Source of the DNA: Solirubrobacter taibaiensis
GTDB lineage: Bacteria > Actinomycetota > Thermoleophilia > Solirubrobacterales > Solirubrobacteraceae
Assembly: GCA_027587225.1 (NCBI GenBank)
Contig: JAPDDQ010000025.1
Span: forward strand, 42,382-106,381
Direction of reading: 5' to 3'
Length of the DNA: 64,000 nt
The notes below the pieces were generated by a model. That model was given only the letters and a program-made list of their open reading frames with translations. It searched no databases and had not been told where the DNA came from. Both the position numbers and the translations under genes were made by a program. This document shows positions 23,917 to 32,742 of this stretch, in pieces (position 1 is the first letter of the stretch; every line of letters starts with the position of its first letter).

Positions 23917-24882
23917 ATGGCGGAAGGGCTCGACGAAGCACTCCAGTGGCTGAAGACGATGGTGTTGATCCGGCGCTTCGAGGAACGCGCGGGCCAGATG
24001 TACGCGAAGAACAAGGTCGGCGGCTTCCTGCACCTGGCGATCGGTGAGGAGGCGACGATCGTCGGCGCCGTGCGGGCGATGCGCGACGAGGACTACCTGA
24101 TCAGCACGTACCGCTCGCACGGGCACGCGCTCGCCCGCGGGACCGATCCGAAGCTCGTGATGGCCGAACTGTTCGGCAAGGCGACCGGTGTCTCCGGCGG
24201 CCGTGGCGGTTCCATGCACATGTTCGACGCCGAGAAGCGCTTCATGGGCGGCTACGGGATCGTCGGCGGCAACCTCCCGCTCGCCGCGGGGATCGCGTTG
24301 AGCTCCGACTACCGCGAGACCGAAGAGGTCACCGTGTGCGTGTTCGGCGACGGCGCGGCGAACCAGGGCACGTTCGGCGAGACGCTCAACATCGCCGCGC
24401 TCTGGAAGCTGCCGGTGGTCTTCATGGTCACCAACAACCAGTTCGGGATGGGCACCGCGCTCGAGCGCCACGCCGCACAGCCCGACCTGCACAAGCGCGG
24501 CGAGGGCTACGGCGTGCCCGGCCTGCGCTGCGACGGGATGGACGTCGGCGACACCTACGAGGTGCTGAGCGAGGCGATCGAGAAGGTGCGCGCCGACCGC
24601 ACGCCGATCCTCGTCGAGGCCATGACGTACCGCTTCGCCGGCCACTCGATGGCCGACCCCGAGGAGTACCGGGAGAAGGACGACGTCAAGGAGTGGCGGG
24701 AAAAGCACGACCCGATCGAGACGTTCGCGGCCAAGCTCGACGACGTCGACCTGGAAAAGCTGGACGAGGAAGCCACCCAGACGATCGACGCAGCCGTGGA
24801 GTTCGCGGAGGAGTCCGACTTCCCCACCGCGGAGTCGATCTACGACCACGTGTACGTGACCGGGGACCAGGTCCGTGGCTGA
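23917..24882 (+). CDS. pdhA: Pyruvate dehydrogenase E1 component, alpha subunit
   Basis: A TPP-dependent decarboxylase subunit that, with the beta subunit, oxidises pyruvate and reductively acetylates the E2 lipoyl group. At 321 aa it is of normal length. FLHLAIGEEA, the phosphorylation-loop region STYRSHGHALARG, GGRGGSMHMFD and the TPP/Mg motif from GDGAANQG to TNN identify it, and the sequence is closest in style to true PDH E1 alpha rather than branched-chain E1. A TAGGGG hexamer lies 6 bp before the ATG. pdhB starts inside its last codons. The matching E2 is probably the acidic-linker gene further on. Confidence 0.92.
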   Translation: MAEGLDEALQWLKTMVLIRRFEERAGQMYAKNKVGGFLHLAIGEEATIVGAVRAMRDEDYLISTYRSHGHALARGTDPKLVMAELFGKATGVSGGRGGSMHMFDAEKRFMGGYGIVGGNLPLAAGIALSSDYRETEEVTVCVFGDGAANQGTFGETLNIAALWKLPVVFMVTNNQFGMGTALERHAAQPDLHKRGEGYGVPGLRCDGMDVGDTYEVLSEAIEKVRADRTPILVEAMTYRFAGHSMADPEEYREKDDVKEWREKHDPIETFAAKLDDVDLEKLDEEATQTIDAAVEFAEESDFPTAESIYDHVYVTGDQVRG

Positions 24883-25852
24883 GCTCCGCTACCGCGAGGC
24901 GCTCAACCAGGCGCTGCACGAGGAGATGACGCGCGACGAGCGCGTGTTCATCATCGGCGAGGACATCGGCGTCTTCCAGGGCGCGTTCAAGGTCACCGAA
25001 GGCCTGCTGGAGGAGTTCGGGGACAAGCGCGTGCGGGACACGCCGATCTCCGAGAACACGATCGTGGGCGTCGGCGTCGGCGCCGCGATGACGGGGCTGC
25101 GGCCGGTGGTCGAGCTGATGACGGTCAACTTCAGCCTGCTCGCGATGGACCAGATCGTCAATCACATGGCCGCGATCCCGTACATGTTCAACGGCCAGGT
25201 GACGGTGCCGATGGTGGTCCGGATGCCGCAGGGCGCCGGGCACCAGCTCGGGCCGACGCACAGCCACTGCCTCGAAGCGATCTACCTGCACGTGCCGGGC
25301 ATGCTGCTCGCCGTGCCCTCCACGCCCGCGGACGCCAAGGGCCTGCTGAAGGCGGCGATCCGCGACGACAACCCGGTCGTGTTCATCGAGCACGAGTCGC
25401 TCTACGGCGGCAAGGGCGAGGTGCCCGAGGGCGAGGACGAGCTCGTCGAGTTCGGCAAGGCGGCGATCCGGCGCGAGGGCACGGACGTGACGATCGTCGG
25501 CATCTCGCGGATGGCCATCACCGCGCAGGAAGCGGCGAAGGAACTCTCGGAGGAGCACGACATCGAGGCCGAGGTGATCGACCCGCGCACGCTGCGCCCA
25601 CTGGACCTGGACACGATCCTGGCTTCGGTCCGCAAGACGAACCGCTGCGTGATCGTGGAGGAGGGCTGGCCGCACGGCGGCGTCGGCGCCAACCTCGCCG
25701 CGCTCATCCAGGAGCACGCGTTCGATCATCTGGACGCCCCGATCAAGCGCGTCACCGGCCTGGATCTGCCGATGCCGTACTCCAAGCCGCTCGAGCAGAT
25801 CGCGTTCCCGCACGAGCCGCAGATCATCGAGACGGTGCGGTCGCTCTTCTAA
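24875..25852 (+). CDS. pdhB: Pyruvate dehydrogenase E1 component, beta subunit
   Basis: A 325-aa transketolase-like beta subunit. GEDIGVFQGAFKVTEGL, DTPISENTIVGVGVGAAMTG (with the TPP-contacting Glu), GAGHQLGPTHSH, VIDPRTLRPLD and VEEGWPHGGVGAN are the family blocks in order. It overlaps pdhA by 8 bp. No E2 follows: the next gene is a DUF4331 protein, so this E1 pair is split from its acyltransferase, which lies about 5 kb away. Expected to work as an alpha2beta2 E1 in the cytoplasm. Confidence 0.93.
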   Translation: MAELRYREALNQALHEEMTRDERVFIIGEDIGVFQGAFKVTEGLLEEFGDKRVRDTPISENTIVGVGVGAAMTGLRPVVELMTVNFSLLAMDQIVNHMAAIPYMFNGQVTVPMVVRMPQGAGHQLGPTHSHCLEAIYLHVPGMLLAVPSTPADAKGLLKAAIRDDNPVVFIEHESLYGGKGEVPEGEDELVEFGKAAIRREGTDVTIVGISRMAITAQEAAKELSEEHDIEAEVIDPRTLRPLDLDTILASVRKTNRCVIVEEGWPHGGVGANLAALIQEHAFDHLDAPIKRVTGLDLPMPYSKPLEQIAFPHEPQIIETVRSLF

Positions 25853-25938
25853 GCGCAACCGCGGTGCCGGAAGTCTTATAACCGCGCGGCGGGGGTCCCG
25901 CGTAGAGGACGGCGACCCCAACCTCAGGAGTGCCCCAA

Positions 25939-27387
25939 ATGAGGACAGCCCTGCTGGGGGCGGCGACCGTCGCCGCCCTCGCGGCCGGCACGCTGGCTAC
26001 CACCAGCGTGCTCGGCTCCTCGCATCGCGAGGCCCCGCGCATCATGCTCGACCCGAGCGCTGACAACACGGACCTGTATGCCTTCACCGCGCCCGACGCG
26101 CCCGGCAAGCTGACCGTGATCTCCAACTGGGTTCCGCTGCAGAACCCGGCGGGCGGGCCGTACTTCGGCAAGCTCGATCCCGAAGCGCACTACTACGTCA
26201 AGATCGACAACACGGGCGACGGCGTCGAGGACGTCGCCTACCGCTGGGAGTTCAAGAACGAGTTCCGGATCCCCGGCTCGTTCCTGTACGCGGTCCCGCC
26301 CGTCAACAACATCAGCGACAAGAACCTCAACTTCGTCCAGACCTACAACCTGTACCGCGAGCGCCTGCGCAACGGGAAGGTCGTGGACGAGGACCGGATC
26401 GCGCAGAACGTGCCGGTCGCGCCGGACAACGTCGGGCCGAAGACGACGCCGGACTACGCGCGGCTGTCCGGACAGGCCGTGCGTGGGCTGCCCGGAGGCG
26501 GGAAGACGTTCGTCGGCCCGGCCGACGACGCGTTCTTCGTCGACCTCGGCTCGATCTTCGACGGCATCAACATCGACAAGCCGGGCCGTCCCGCGATCGG
26601 CCTCGGCAACCAGGGCGGCGGCAACGACGACGTCTCCGGCTTCAACGTCCATTCGTTCGCGCTGCAGATCCCGCAGTCCGAAGTCACGCGCGACCGGCGG
26701 ATGGTGTCCGGTCCGACCGCACGCAATGCGGTGGTCGGCCTCTGGACGACGACCGAGCGCAAGGCCGTCAAGGTCAAGCGCAACGGCAAGGCCAAGGTGG
26801 ACTGGGTGCAGGTCAGCCGCCTCGGCAACCCGCTCATCAACGAGGTCGTCGTGCCGATCGGGGCGAAGGATCTCTACAACGCGACGGAACCCAAGGACGA
26901 CTTGAAGAACTTCGGCGCGGGCGCGCTCGCACCGGAGCCGGCGCGGATTCTCAACCAGCTGTTCGGGCTGGGCATCAAGGAGTCCGGCCGCACGGACATC
27001 GTGCAGGCGCTGCTCACCGGCGTGCCCGGCCTCACGCAGATCGCGAAGGACGCGGTCCCGGCCGACACGCTGAAGTTCAACCTCGGCGTGCCGCCGTCCG
27101 CCAACCCCAACCGCTTCGGCGTGCTCGCGAATGACATCGCCGGGTTCCCGAACGGCCGCCGGCTGGCCGACGATGTCGTCGACATCGAGCTGCGCGTGAT
27201 CGCCGGCGCGCTGCTCAAGCCCGAACAGGGCGGCAAGCAGATCCCGCTCGGTGACGGCGTCGACATGAACGAGAAGCCGTTCCGCACGACGTTCCCGTAC
27301 GTCGCGCTGCCCGACAGCGGGTTCGCGGCGAAGTTCGGGCGCATCGAGCCCGCGCACGCCCCCGTCCCGCAGCCGCCGGTCGGATGA
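25939..27387 (+). CDS. DUF4331 family secreted protein
   Basis: A 482-aa exported protein. A signal peptide (TALLGAATVAALAAGTLA) is followed at once by the DUF4331 hallmark SSHREAPRI and ADNTDLYAF. The rest is beta-rich, with internal repetition and the conserved VDIELRV and FPYVALP segments. I chose the ATG with CAGGAG 8 bp upstream rather than the GTG three codons earlier, which overlaps that ribosome binding site. The family is widespread but has no established function. It is translationally coupled to the TPR gene (ATGA overlap), so the two probably work together. Confidence 0.88.
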   Translation: MRTALLGAATVAALAAGTLATTSVLGSSHREAPRIMLDPSADNTDLYAFTAPDAPGKLTVISNWVPLQNPAGGPYFGKLDPEAHYYVKIDNTGDGVEDVAYRWEFKNEFRIPGSFLYAVPPVNNISDKNLNFVQTYNLYRERLRNGKVVDEDRIAQNVPVAPDNVGPKTTPDYARLSGQAVRGLPGGGKTFVGPADDAFFVDLGSIFDGINIDKPGRPAIGLGNQGGGNDDVSGFNVHSFALQIPQSEVTRDRRMVSGPTARNAVVGLWTTTERKAVKVKRNGKAKVDWVQVSRLGNPLINEVVVPIGAKDLYNATEPKDDLKNFGAGALAPEPARILNQLFGLGIKESGRTDIVQALLTGVPGLTQIAKDAVPADTLKFNLGVPPSANPNRFGVLANDIAGFPNGRRLADDVVDIELRVIAGALLKPEQGGKQIPLGDGVDMNEKPFRTTFPYVALPDSGFAAKFGRIEPAHAPVPQPPVG

Positions 27388-28628
27388 TGCGGCGCGCGCT
27401 CGTTGTGGTGGCGGCCTTCGCGGTCGCGGTGGCGGTGTTCGCCCGGGGCTCTGATCCGGCGGTGCCGGTCGAGCGGCCCGTGCTCACCGGCACGACCACC
27501 GACATCCCCGGACTGCAACGCGCAGTCCGGGGCGGCCGCAGCGACCTCCGGCCCGCGTTGGCGGAGGCCTACCTGCAACGAGCGCGCGAGACGGCTGACC
27601 CGTCGTACTACGCGAAGGCTGAAACGGTCCTCGGTACGCCGAGGACCGAGGAGGCCTTCGCGACGGCGGGGGAGCTCGCGCTCGCCCGCCACGACTTCAC
27701 GCGCGCCCTGACATGGGGCGCGCGGGCCGGCACGATCGGTGCGCCGATCCGCGTCGACGCGCTCGTGGAGCTGGGCCGTCTGGATGAGGCCGAGCGTGAG
27801 CTGCAGGCGATGATCGACCGCCGCCCGAACCTGGCCGGCTACGCACGGGTCTCGTACGTGCGTGAGCTGCGCGGGGACCTGCCGGGCGCGGTCGAGGCGA
27901 TGCGCCTCGCCGTGGCCGCGGGCGGTCCGGCGGCGGAGAACGTCGCGTACGTGAGCGCACAGCTCGGCGAGCTGGAGCGGCGCCGCGGCCGGCCCGCCGC
28001 GGCGAAGCGCGCCTTCGCGCAGGCGCTCGCGCTGGTCCCGGGCCACGCCGGCGCCGAGCTGGGCCTCGCACGGCTGGACGCCGCGACGGCGCGGGCCGGC
28101 GCCGCGCCCGCGGCCGTGGACTCGCCCGGCCTCGACGCGGCGATCGCCCGCCTCGAGCGACTCGTCGCCCGGCTCCCGCTCCCCGAGTACGTCATCGCGC
28201 TCGGCGAGGCGCAGCTGGCGGCCGGAAAACCGGCGCAACGCACCTTCGCGCTCGTGACCGCACAGCGTCGGCTGCTCGACGCGGCGGGCGTGGACACGGA
28301 CGTCGAGCTCGCCGTGTTCGAGGCCGATCACGGCGACGCCGATATGGCGGTCGCACTCGCCCGCGGCGGCTACAACGCCGCCCCGAGCGCCCGGGCCGCG
28401 GACGCGCTCGGGTGGGCGCTGACCCGCGCCGGAAAGCCGCGGGAAGGCCTTCGCTACGCCCGCCTCGCGCTCCGTGACGGCGCGGTCGACCCGCTCTGGC
28501 TGGCCCATGCAGGACTGGCCAAGGCGGCTGCGGGGAAGAACGGACGCCGAGAGTTCGAGCGCGCACTCGAGCACGGCCTCGACGGCTGGCCATGGCAGGC
28601 CCAGCGCGTTCGTCGTGCGCTGCGGTGA
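27384..28628 (+). CDS. Tetratricopeptide-repeat protein with N-terminal membrane anchor or signal
   Basis: A 414-aa protein. Residues 4-22 are hydrophobic (RALVVVAAFAVAVAVFA), a signal anchor or uncleaved signal. From about residue 45 to the end there are helix pairs with TPR spacing, for example the ALVELGRLDEAERELQAMI, GDLPGAVEAMRLAVAAGG and AAKRAFAQALALVPGHAGAE segments. It overlaps the DUF4331 gene by ATGA, and such pairing suggests an assembly or binding role for the partner outside the membrane. No catalytic motif is seen. Confidence 0.8.
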   Translation: MMRRALVVVAAFAVAVAVFARGSDPAVPVERPVLTGTTTDIPGLQRAVRGGRSDLRPALAEAYLQRARETADPSYYAKAETVLGTPRTEEAFATAGELALARHDFTRALTWGARAGTIGAPIRVDALVELGRLDEAERELQAMIDRRPNLAGYARVSYVRELRGDLPGAVEAMRLAVAAGGPAAENVAYVSAQLGELERRRGRPAAAKRAFAQALALVPGHAGAELGLARLDAATARAGAAPAAVDSPGLDAAIARLERLVARLPLPEYVIALGEAQLAAGKPAQRTFALVTAQRRLLDAAGVDTDVELAVFEADHGDADMAVALARGGYNAAPSARAADALGWALTRAGKPREGLRYARLALRDGAVDPLWLAHAGLAKAAAGKNGRREFERALEHGLDGWPWQAQRVRRALR

Positions 28629-28664
28629 TCCAAACCGCCTTCAGCGGCGCTATGGGACGGCAAC

Positions 28665-29057
28665 ATGACCGCCGCCGCCCTGCTCAACACCGTCCGCGCG
28701 CACGGGATGCGCGTCTCCAGCGCACGCCGCAACGTGCTCGATGCGCTCCTGAACGCCGACCAGCCGCTGACGGCCGAGGAAATCGCCGCCGGCGCCGACA
28801 TCGCGTCGACCTACCGCAACCTCGACGCGCTCGAGACGATCGGGATCGTGCGCCACGTCCATCTCGGCCACGGGCCCGGCCGCTACGCCCTCGCGATGCG
28901 CAGCGGAGGGTGGGCGACCTGCGAGACCTGCGGCCGCTCGACGGCCCTCGAACCGGACGCGCTGAGCCGGATCCGAGCGGCCGTGAAGGAGGCGTCGGGG
29001 TTCGACGCGAGCTTCGGCCATTTCCCGATCGTCGGTCGTTGCCCTGAGTGCATCTAA
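28665..29057 (+). CDS. Fur-family transcriptional regulator
   Basis: A 130-aa winged-helix metal-responsive repressor-type protein. The DNA-binding half contains RVSSARRNVLDALL and the recognition helix STYRNLDALETIGIV. The C-terminal dimerisation half keeps both structural-zinc pairs, Cys86/Cys89 (CETC) and Cys126/Cys129 (CPEC). The histidine-rich regulatory metal site of classic Fur is poorly kept (only HVHLGHG and a later H), so the metal specificity, Zur-, Fur- or PerR-like, cannot be told. It stands alone, 36 bp after the TPR gene. Confidence 0.9.
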   Translation: MTAAALLNTVRAHGMRVSSARRNVLDALLNADQPLTAEEIAAGADIASTYRNLDALETIGIVRHVHLGHGPGRYALAMRSGGWATCETCGRSTALEPDALSRIRAAVKEASGFDASFGHFPIVGRCPECI

Positions 29058-29070
29058 TCTTTGGGTCGCG

Positions 29071-30696
29071 TTGAGCGGCCCAGGCGATCGCGGACTCCGG
29101 GACGCGGCCCGGCACCTCGGTGCCGTCCTGCCGCATGGCGGAGCCTTGCCCGAAGCGGAATGGCAGTCCCGCCAGCGGGCGCTGCGGTGGCTGCTGTGGG
29201 CGCACGTCGTCGCGATCCCGATCATCACGCTGCTGTTCGACCAAGGTGTCGACCAGGCCGCGCTGGACCTGTTCACGCCGACCTTCTTCGCGATCATCGC
29301 GCAGCTCCAGCGCGGCAGCCGGCGCGTGCAGTCGCTGATCGTGACGGTCGGCCTGCTCTCGTGCAGCGCGCTGATCGTGCACATCACAGGCGGACTGACG
29401 CAGGCGTACTTCCACTTCTTCGTGATGGTCGCGGCGCTGTCGCTGTACGAGGACTGGCTGCCGTTCGCGACCGCCGTGGTGTACGTGCTGATCCAGCAGG
29501 CGGTGACCGCCGAGGTCGTCGACTACGACGAGGCGAACTCGCCCTGGCGCTGGGGGCTCGTGCACGCCGCGTTCATCGGCGCGCTGTCGCTCGTCTGCCT
29601 GGCGACGTGGCGTGCTTCCGCACGTGACCGCGAGGCGTTCCGGTCACTCGTCCAATCGCTGGAGGAAGGGGTGGTGATGATCGACCGCAACGGTCAGATG
29701 ATCACCGCGAACCCCAGCGCGACCCGCATCCTCGGCATGCATCCCGAAGAGGTGCTCACCGGCTACGGGCACGCCGAGTGGTCCTTCATCGACGCCGACG
29801 GCCAGCCCTTGCCGACGCGCGAGACCCCACTGTTCATCACGGCGACGACCGGTGAGCCGCAGGTGTCGATCGTCGCCGGACTGCGGCGACGGCGGGGCGA
29901 GACGCGCTGGCTCGCCGTCTCCACGCACGCCGTCGAGACCGACCGTGACCCGCCGTACACGATCGTGGTCTCGTTCACCGACGTCACCGAGGAACGCGAG
30001 GCCGCCGAGGCGCTCGAGCGCTCCAACACCGAGCTCTCCCAGTTCGCCTACATCGCCTCGCACGACCTGTCCGAGCCGCTGCGGATGGTGTCCAGTTACC
30101 TCGGGCTGCTGCGCCGCCGCTACCGGGGCCGGCTGGACCGGGACGCGGACGAATTCATCGAGTACGCCGTCGACGGCGCCGCGCGCATGCGGACGCTGAT
30201 CGAGGGCCTGCTCGAGTACTCGCGGGCGGGCAGCGGTGAGGAGCCGGCCGAGCCGGTGGAGCTCTCCGGTGTGACCGCCGACGTCCTGCGCTCGCTCGCC
30301 GCCGCGATGGTCGAATCCGGGGCAGACATCGAGATCAGCGACCTGCCGGTGGTGATGGGCAACCGCGCGCAGCTCGAGCGGCTGCTGCAGAACCTCGTCG
30401 CGAACGCGCTCAAGTTCCACGGCAACGGTCGCGCCCAGGTGTGGGTGCGCGCCGAGGGCGAGGCGCACGGCATGGCGCAGATCGCGGTCGCCGACGGCGG
30501 CATCGGCATCGCGCCCGAGAACCGGGAGCACGTCTTCGAGATGTTCCAGCGCCTGCACGAGCGCGAGGCCTACGAAGGCACGGGCATCGGCCTCGCCGTC
30601 TGCCGCAAGATCGTCGAGCGCCACGGCGGGCGGATCTGGGTCGACGGGCGCGAGGGTGGCGGCACCGTGTTTCGATTCACCCTCCCGTCCGGGTAA
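29071..30696 (+). CDS. Membrane-bound PAS-domain sensor histidine kinase
   Basis: A 541-aa kinase. Residues of about 35-180 contain five or so membrane helices. A PAS domain (about 190-305) begins after DREAFRSLVQSLEEGVVMIDRNG and ends in the FTDVTEEREA linker. The dimerisation helix has the phytochrome-type H-box YIASHDLSEPLRMV with phospho-acceptor His331. The ATP domain shows the N-box NLVANALKF, the G1 box VADGGIGIAP (DGG instead of the usual DNG), the F region FEMFQRLH and the G2 box GTGIGLAVC. No response regulator is adjacent, so it is an orphan; its signal is unknown. Confidence 0.9.
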   Translation: MSGPGDRGLRDAARHLGAVLPHGGALPEAEWQSRQRALRWLLWAHVVAIPIITLLFDQGVDQAALDLFTPTFFAIIAQLQRGSRRVQSLIVTVGLLSCSALIVHITGGLTQAYFHFFVMVAALSLYEDWLPFATAVVYVLIQQAVTAEVVDYDEANSPWRWGLVHAAFIGALSLVCLATWRASARDREAFRSLVQSLEEGVVMIDRNGQMITANPSATRILGMHPEEVLTGYGHAEWSFIDADGQPLPTRETPLFITATTGEPQVSIVAGLRRRRGETRWLAVSTHAVETDRDPPYTIVVSFTDVTEEREAAEALERSNTELSQFAYIASHDLSEPLRMVSSYLGLLRRRYRGRLDRDADEFIEYAVDGAARMRTLIEGLLEYSRAGSGEEPAEPVELSGVTADVLRSLAAAMVESGADIEISDLPVVMGNRAQLERLLQNLVANALKFHGNGRAQVWVRAEGEAHGMAQIAVADGGIGIAPENREHVFEMFQRLHEREAYEGTGIGLAVCRKIVERHGGRIWVDGREGGGTVFRFTLPSG

Positions 30697-30707
30697 TACT
30701 GCTGCGC

Positions 30708-32036
30708 ATGTCAGACGTCGCCATGCCCCGCCTGTCGGACTCGATGGAAGAGGGCACGATCCTCAAGTGGCTCAAGTCCGATGGAGATGAGGTCTCCAAG
30801 GGCGAAGAGCTGGTCGAGATCGAGACGGACAAGGCCAACATGACCTACGAGGCCGACGAGGCCGGCACGCTCGAGATCGTCGCTCAAGAGGGCGACACGC
30901 TGCCCGTGGGCGAGACGATCTGCAAGCTCGGCGAGGGCGGCGGCGGGTCCTCCGACGACGACGAAGAAGACGAAGAAGCGACCGAGGCCGACGAGGAGGA
31001 AGAGGCCGAGGACCAGGGCGACGACGGCGCGGCGGACGAGGCCGCCGACGACGAGGACGAGGGCGAAGAGGACGACGAAGAGGAAGCCGAAGACGAGGAC
31101 TCCGGCGACGAGCCGGAAGAGGAAGCGCCATCCGAGGAGGAGGAGGCGCCGGCCGAGGACGAAGGCGAGCGCGTCAAGGCGTCCCCGATCGCGCGCCGGA
31201 TCGCCGAGGAAAAAGGCGTCGACCTCTCCACCATCGAGGGCAGCGGCCCCGGCGGGCGGATCGTCAAGGCCGACCTCGAGGACAAGCAGGAAGAGCCAGA
31301 GGCGCCGAAGAAGCAGCGCTCGGCCGACCAGGGCCGTGGCGAGATCGAGGAAGTCGAGCTCTCCCGCCTGCAGCGCACGGTCGCGCGGCGGATGGCGGAG
31401 TCCAAGGCCACCGCGCCGGACTTCGTGATGACGCTCGAGGTCGACATGGACGAGGCCGTCAACCTCCGTCAGCAGCTCAAGGCCGTGGCCGGCGACGGGG
31501 TGGGCGGGGGCGGCGTTCCTTCCTTCAATGACTTCGTGATCAAGGCCTCAGCGCTCGCCCTGAAGGACTTCCCGCGCGCGAACGGCGCCTACCGCGACGG
31601 GCAGTTCGAGCTCTACTCGCGCGTGAACGTCGGCGTCGCGGTGGCCGGGCAGGACGCGCTCGTCGTGCCCACCGTGTTCGACGCCGACAAGAAGAGCCTC
31701 GGCCAGATCGCCGAGGAGGCGCGCCGCGTCGCCGAGCGCGTGCGCGAGGGCAAGATCACGCCGCCCGAGCTCTCCGCGGGCACGTTCACGATCTCGAACC
31801 TCGGGATGTACGGCATCAAGCGCTTCGTGGCCGTGCTCAACCCGCCGCAGGCCGCAATCCTGGCCGTCGGCGAGCTGACGCCGACCCCCGTGGTCCGCGA
31901 CGGCGAGTTCGCGATCCGCACCGTCATGGAGCTCACACTCACCTGCGACCACCGCATCCTCTACGGCGCCGAAGCCGCGGAGTTCCTCGGCCGCATCCGC
32001 GAGTACCTCCAGCAGCCGCTCCGCTTGGTGCTCTAA
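30708..32036 (+). CDS. Dihydrolipoyl acyltransferase (E2), PDH-type, with extremely acidic linker
   Basis: A 442-aa lipoyl-bearing acyltransferase. The start is the ATG giving MSDVAMPRLSDSMEEG, a classic lipoyl-domain opening; the lipoylated lysine is Lys42 (ETDKANM). Residues 83-154 are an acidic linker in which 49 of 72 residues are Asp or Glu, where most E2s have Ala/Pro linkers. A peripheral subunit-binding domain (VKASPIARRIAEEKG) follows, then the catalytic domain ending CDHRILYGAEAAEFL. That is DHR-x-x-Y-G rather than DHR-x-x-D-G, a form I associate with cyanobacterial and plastid PDH E2s. The gene stands alone, so it is the likely partner of the separate pdhA-pdhB pair. Confidence 0.92.
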   Translation: MSDVAMPRLSDSMEEGTILKWLKSDGDEVSKGEELVEIETDKANMTYEADEAGTLEIVAQEGDTLPVGETICKLGEGGGGSSDDDEEDEEATEADEEEEAEDQGDDGAADEAADDEDEGEEDDEEEAEDEDSGDEPEEEAPSEEEEAPAEDEGERVKASPIARRIAEEKGVDLSTIEGSGPGGRIVKADLEDKQEEPEAPKKQRSADQGRGEIEEVELSRLQRTVARRMAESKATAPDFVMTLEVDMDEAVNLRQQLKAVAGDGVGGGGVPSFNDFVIKASALALKDFPRANGAYRDGQFELYSRVNVGVAVAGQDALVVPTVFDADKKSLGQIAEEARRVAERVREGKITPPELSAGTFTISNLGMYGIKRFVAVLNPPQAAILAVGELTPTPVVRDGEFAIRTVMELTLTCDHRILYGAEAAEFLGRIREYLQQPLRLVL

Positions 32037-32602
32037 GACCGGTTGGGCAGGCGTTCGGTGTCCCGGATCAGTCCCGGCGGGGACTGGTCCGTGTTGACGA
32101 ACAGGCAGATCGGGAGTCGCTCGGCGGCGATGTAGGCGCAGGCGCGGTAGCGGTCGGGCTCGAGCTCGCGGGTGTCCACGAGCGTGATGGGCGCGAACGC
32201 GGGCTCTTCGCGCGCGAGCCAGTCGCGCACGGCCGTCTCCCCCGCGGCGCGGGCGTTCTGCTGGTCCACGCGCGGGCCGCGGTGCAGCAACCCGCCCACG
32301 AGCAGTGCCAGGAAGATCGTCACGAGCAGCGCGGTCCCCGCGTAGTCGCGCGCGATCACCAGCGGGAGGTCGCGCCGCCGGCGGCGCAGCGCCATCCCCA
32401 GAAACGGCGCCACGACGGCCACCGCGAGCAGGTTGAAGAAGCCGACGATCAGCACCGCGCCGACCGCGTCGCCGCCTTCACCCTGGAACGGGAGCCACGC
32501 CACGAGCAGCGCGTCGAGCACCGTCAGCAGGGCGAAGGTCGGCCACTGCCAGGCCCCGCGCAACCGCCATCGCAGGCGCCGCCACCGATCGGACTCGACC
32601 AT
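32033..32602 (-). CDS. Hypothetical membrane protein
   Basis: A 189-aa protein that I do not recognise. With the ATG chosen here it begins MVESDRWRRLRWRLRG, a basic cytoplasmic start. Three hydrophobic helices follow (around FALLTVLDALLVAWLPF, VGAVLIVGFFNLLAVAVVAPFLG and TALLVTIFLALLVGGLL), then an extracytoplasmic tail of about 85 residues. The longer frame upstream lacks membrane-protein character and would run into the promoter region of the divergent E1 gene. The stop overlaps the E2 stop by 4 bp (convergent). Confidence 0.72.
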   Translation of the reverse strand: MVESDRWRRLRWRLRGAWQWPTFALLTVLDALLVAWLPFQGEGGDAVGAVLIVGFFNLLAVAVVAPFLGMALRRRRRDLPLVIARDYAGTALLVTIFLALLVGGLLHRGPRVDQQNARAAGETAVRDWLAREEPAFAPITLVDTRELEPDRYRACAYIAAERLPICLFVNTDQSPPGLIRDTERLPNRS

Positions 32603-32742
32603 CGTCGCCGTCAACGATAACCCGCCATGCCGTACGCTCAACGGTGACCGGACAGCGGCGGAGATCCCGCCCGTCCGGACCGGCGCAGGCCCCGGCGATC
32701 CTGGGGAGGGCGCATAGAAACCGCGAAGGAGAGACACGCCAC

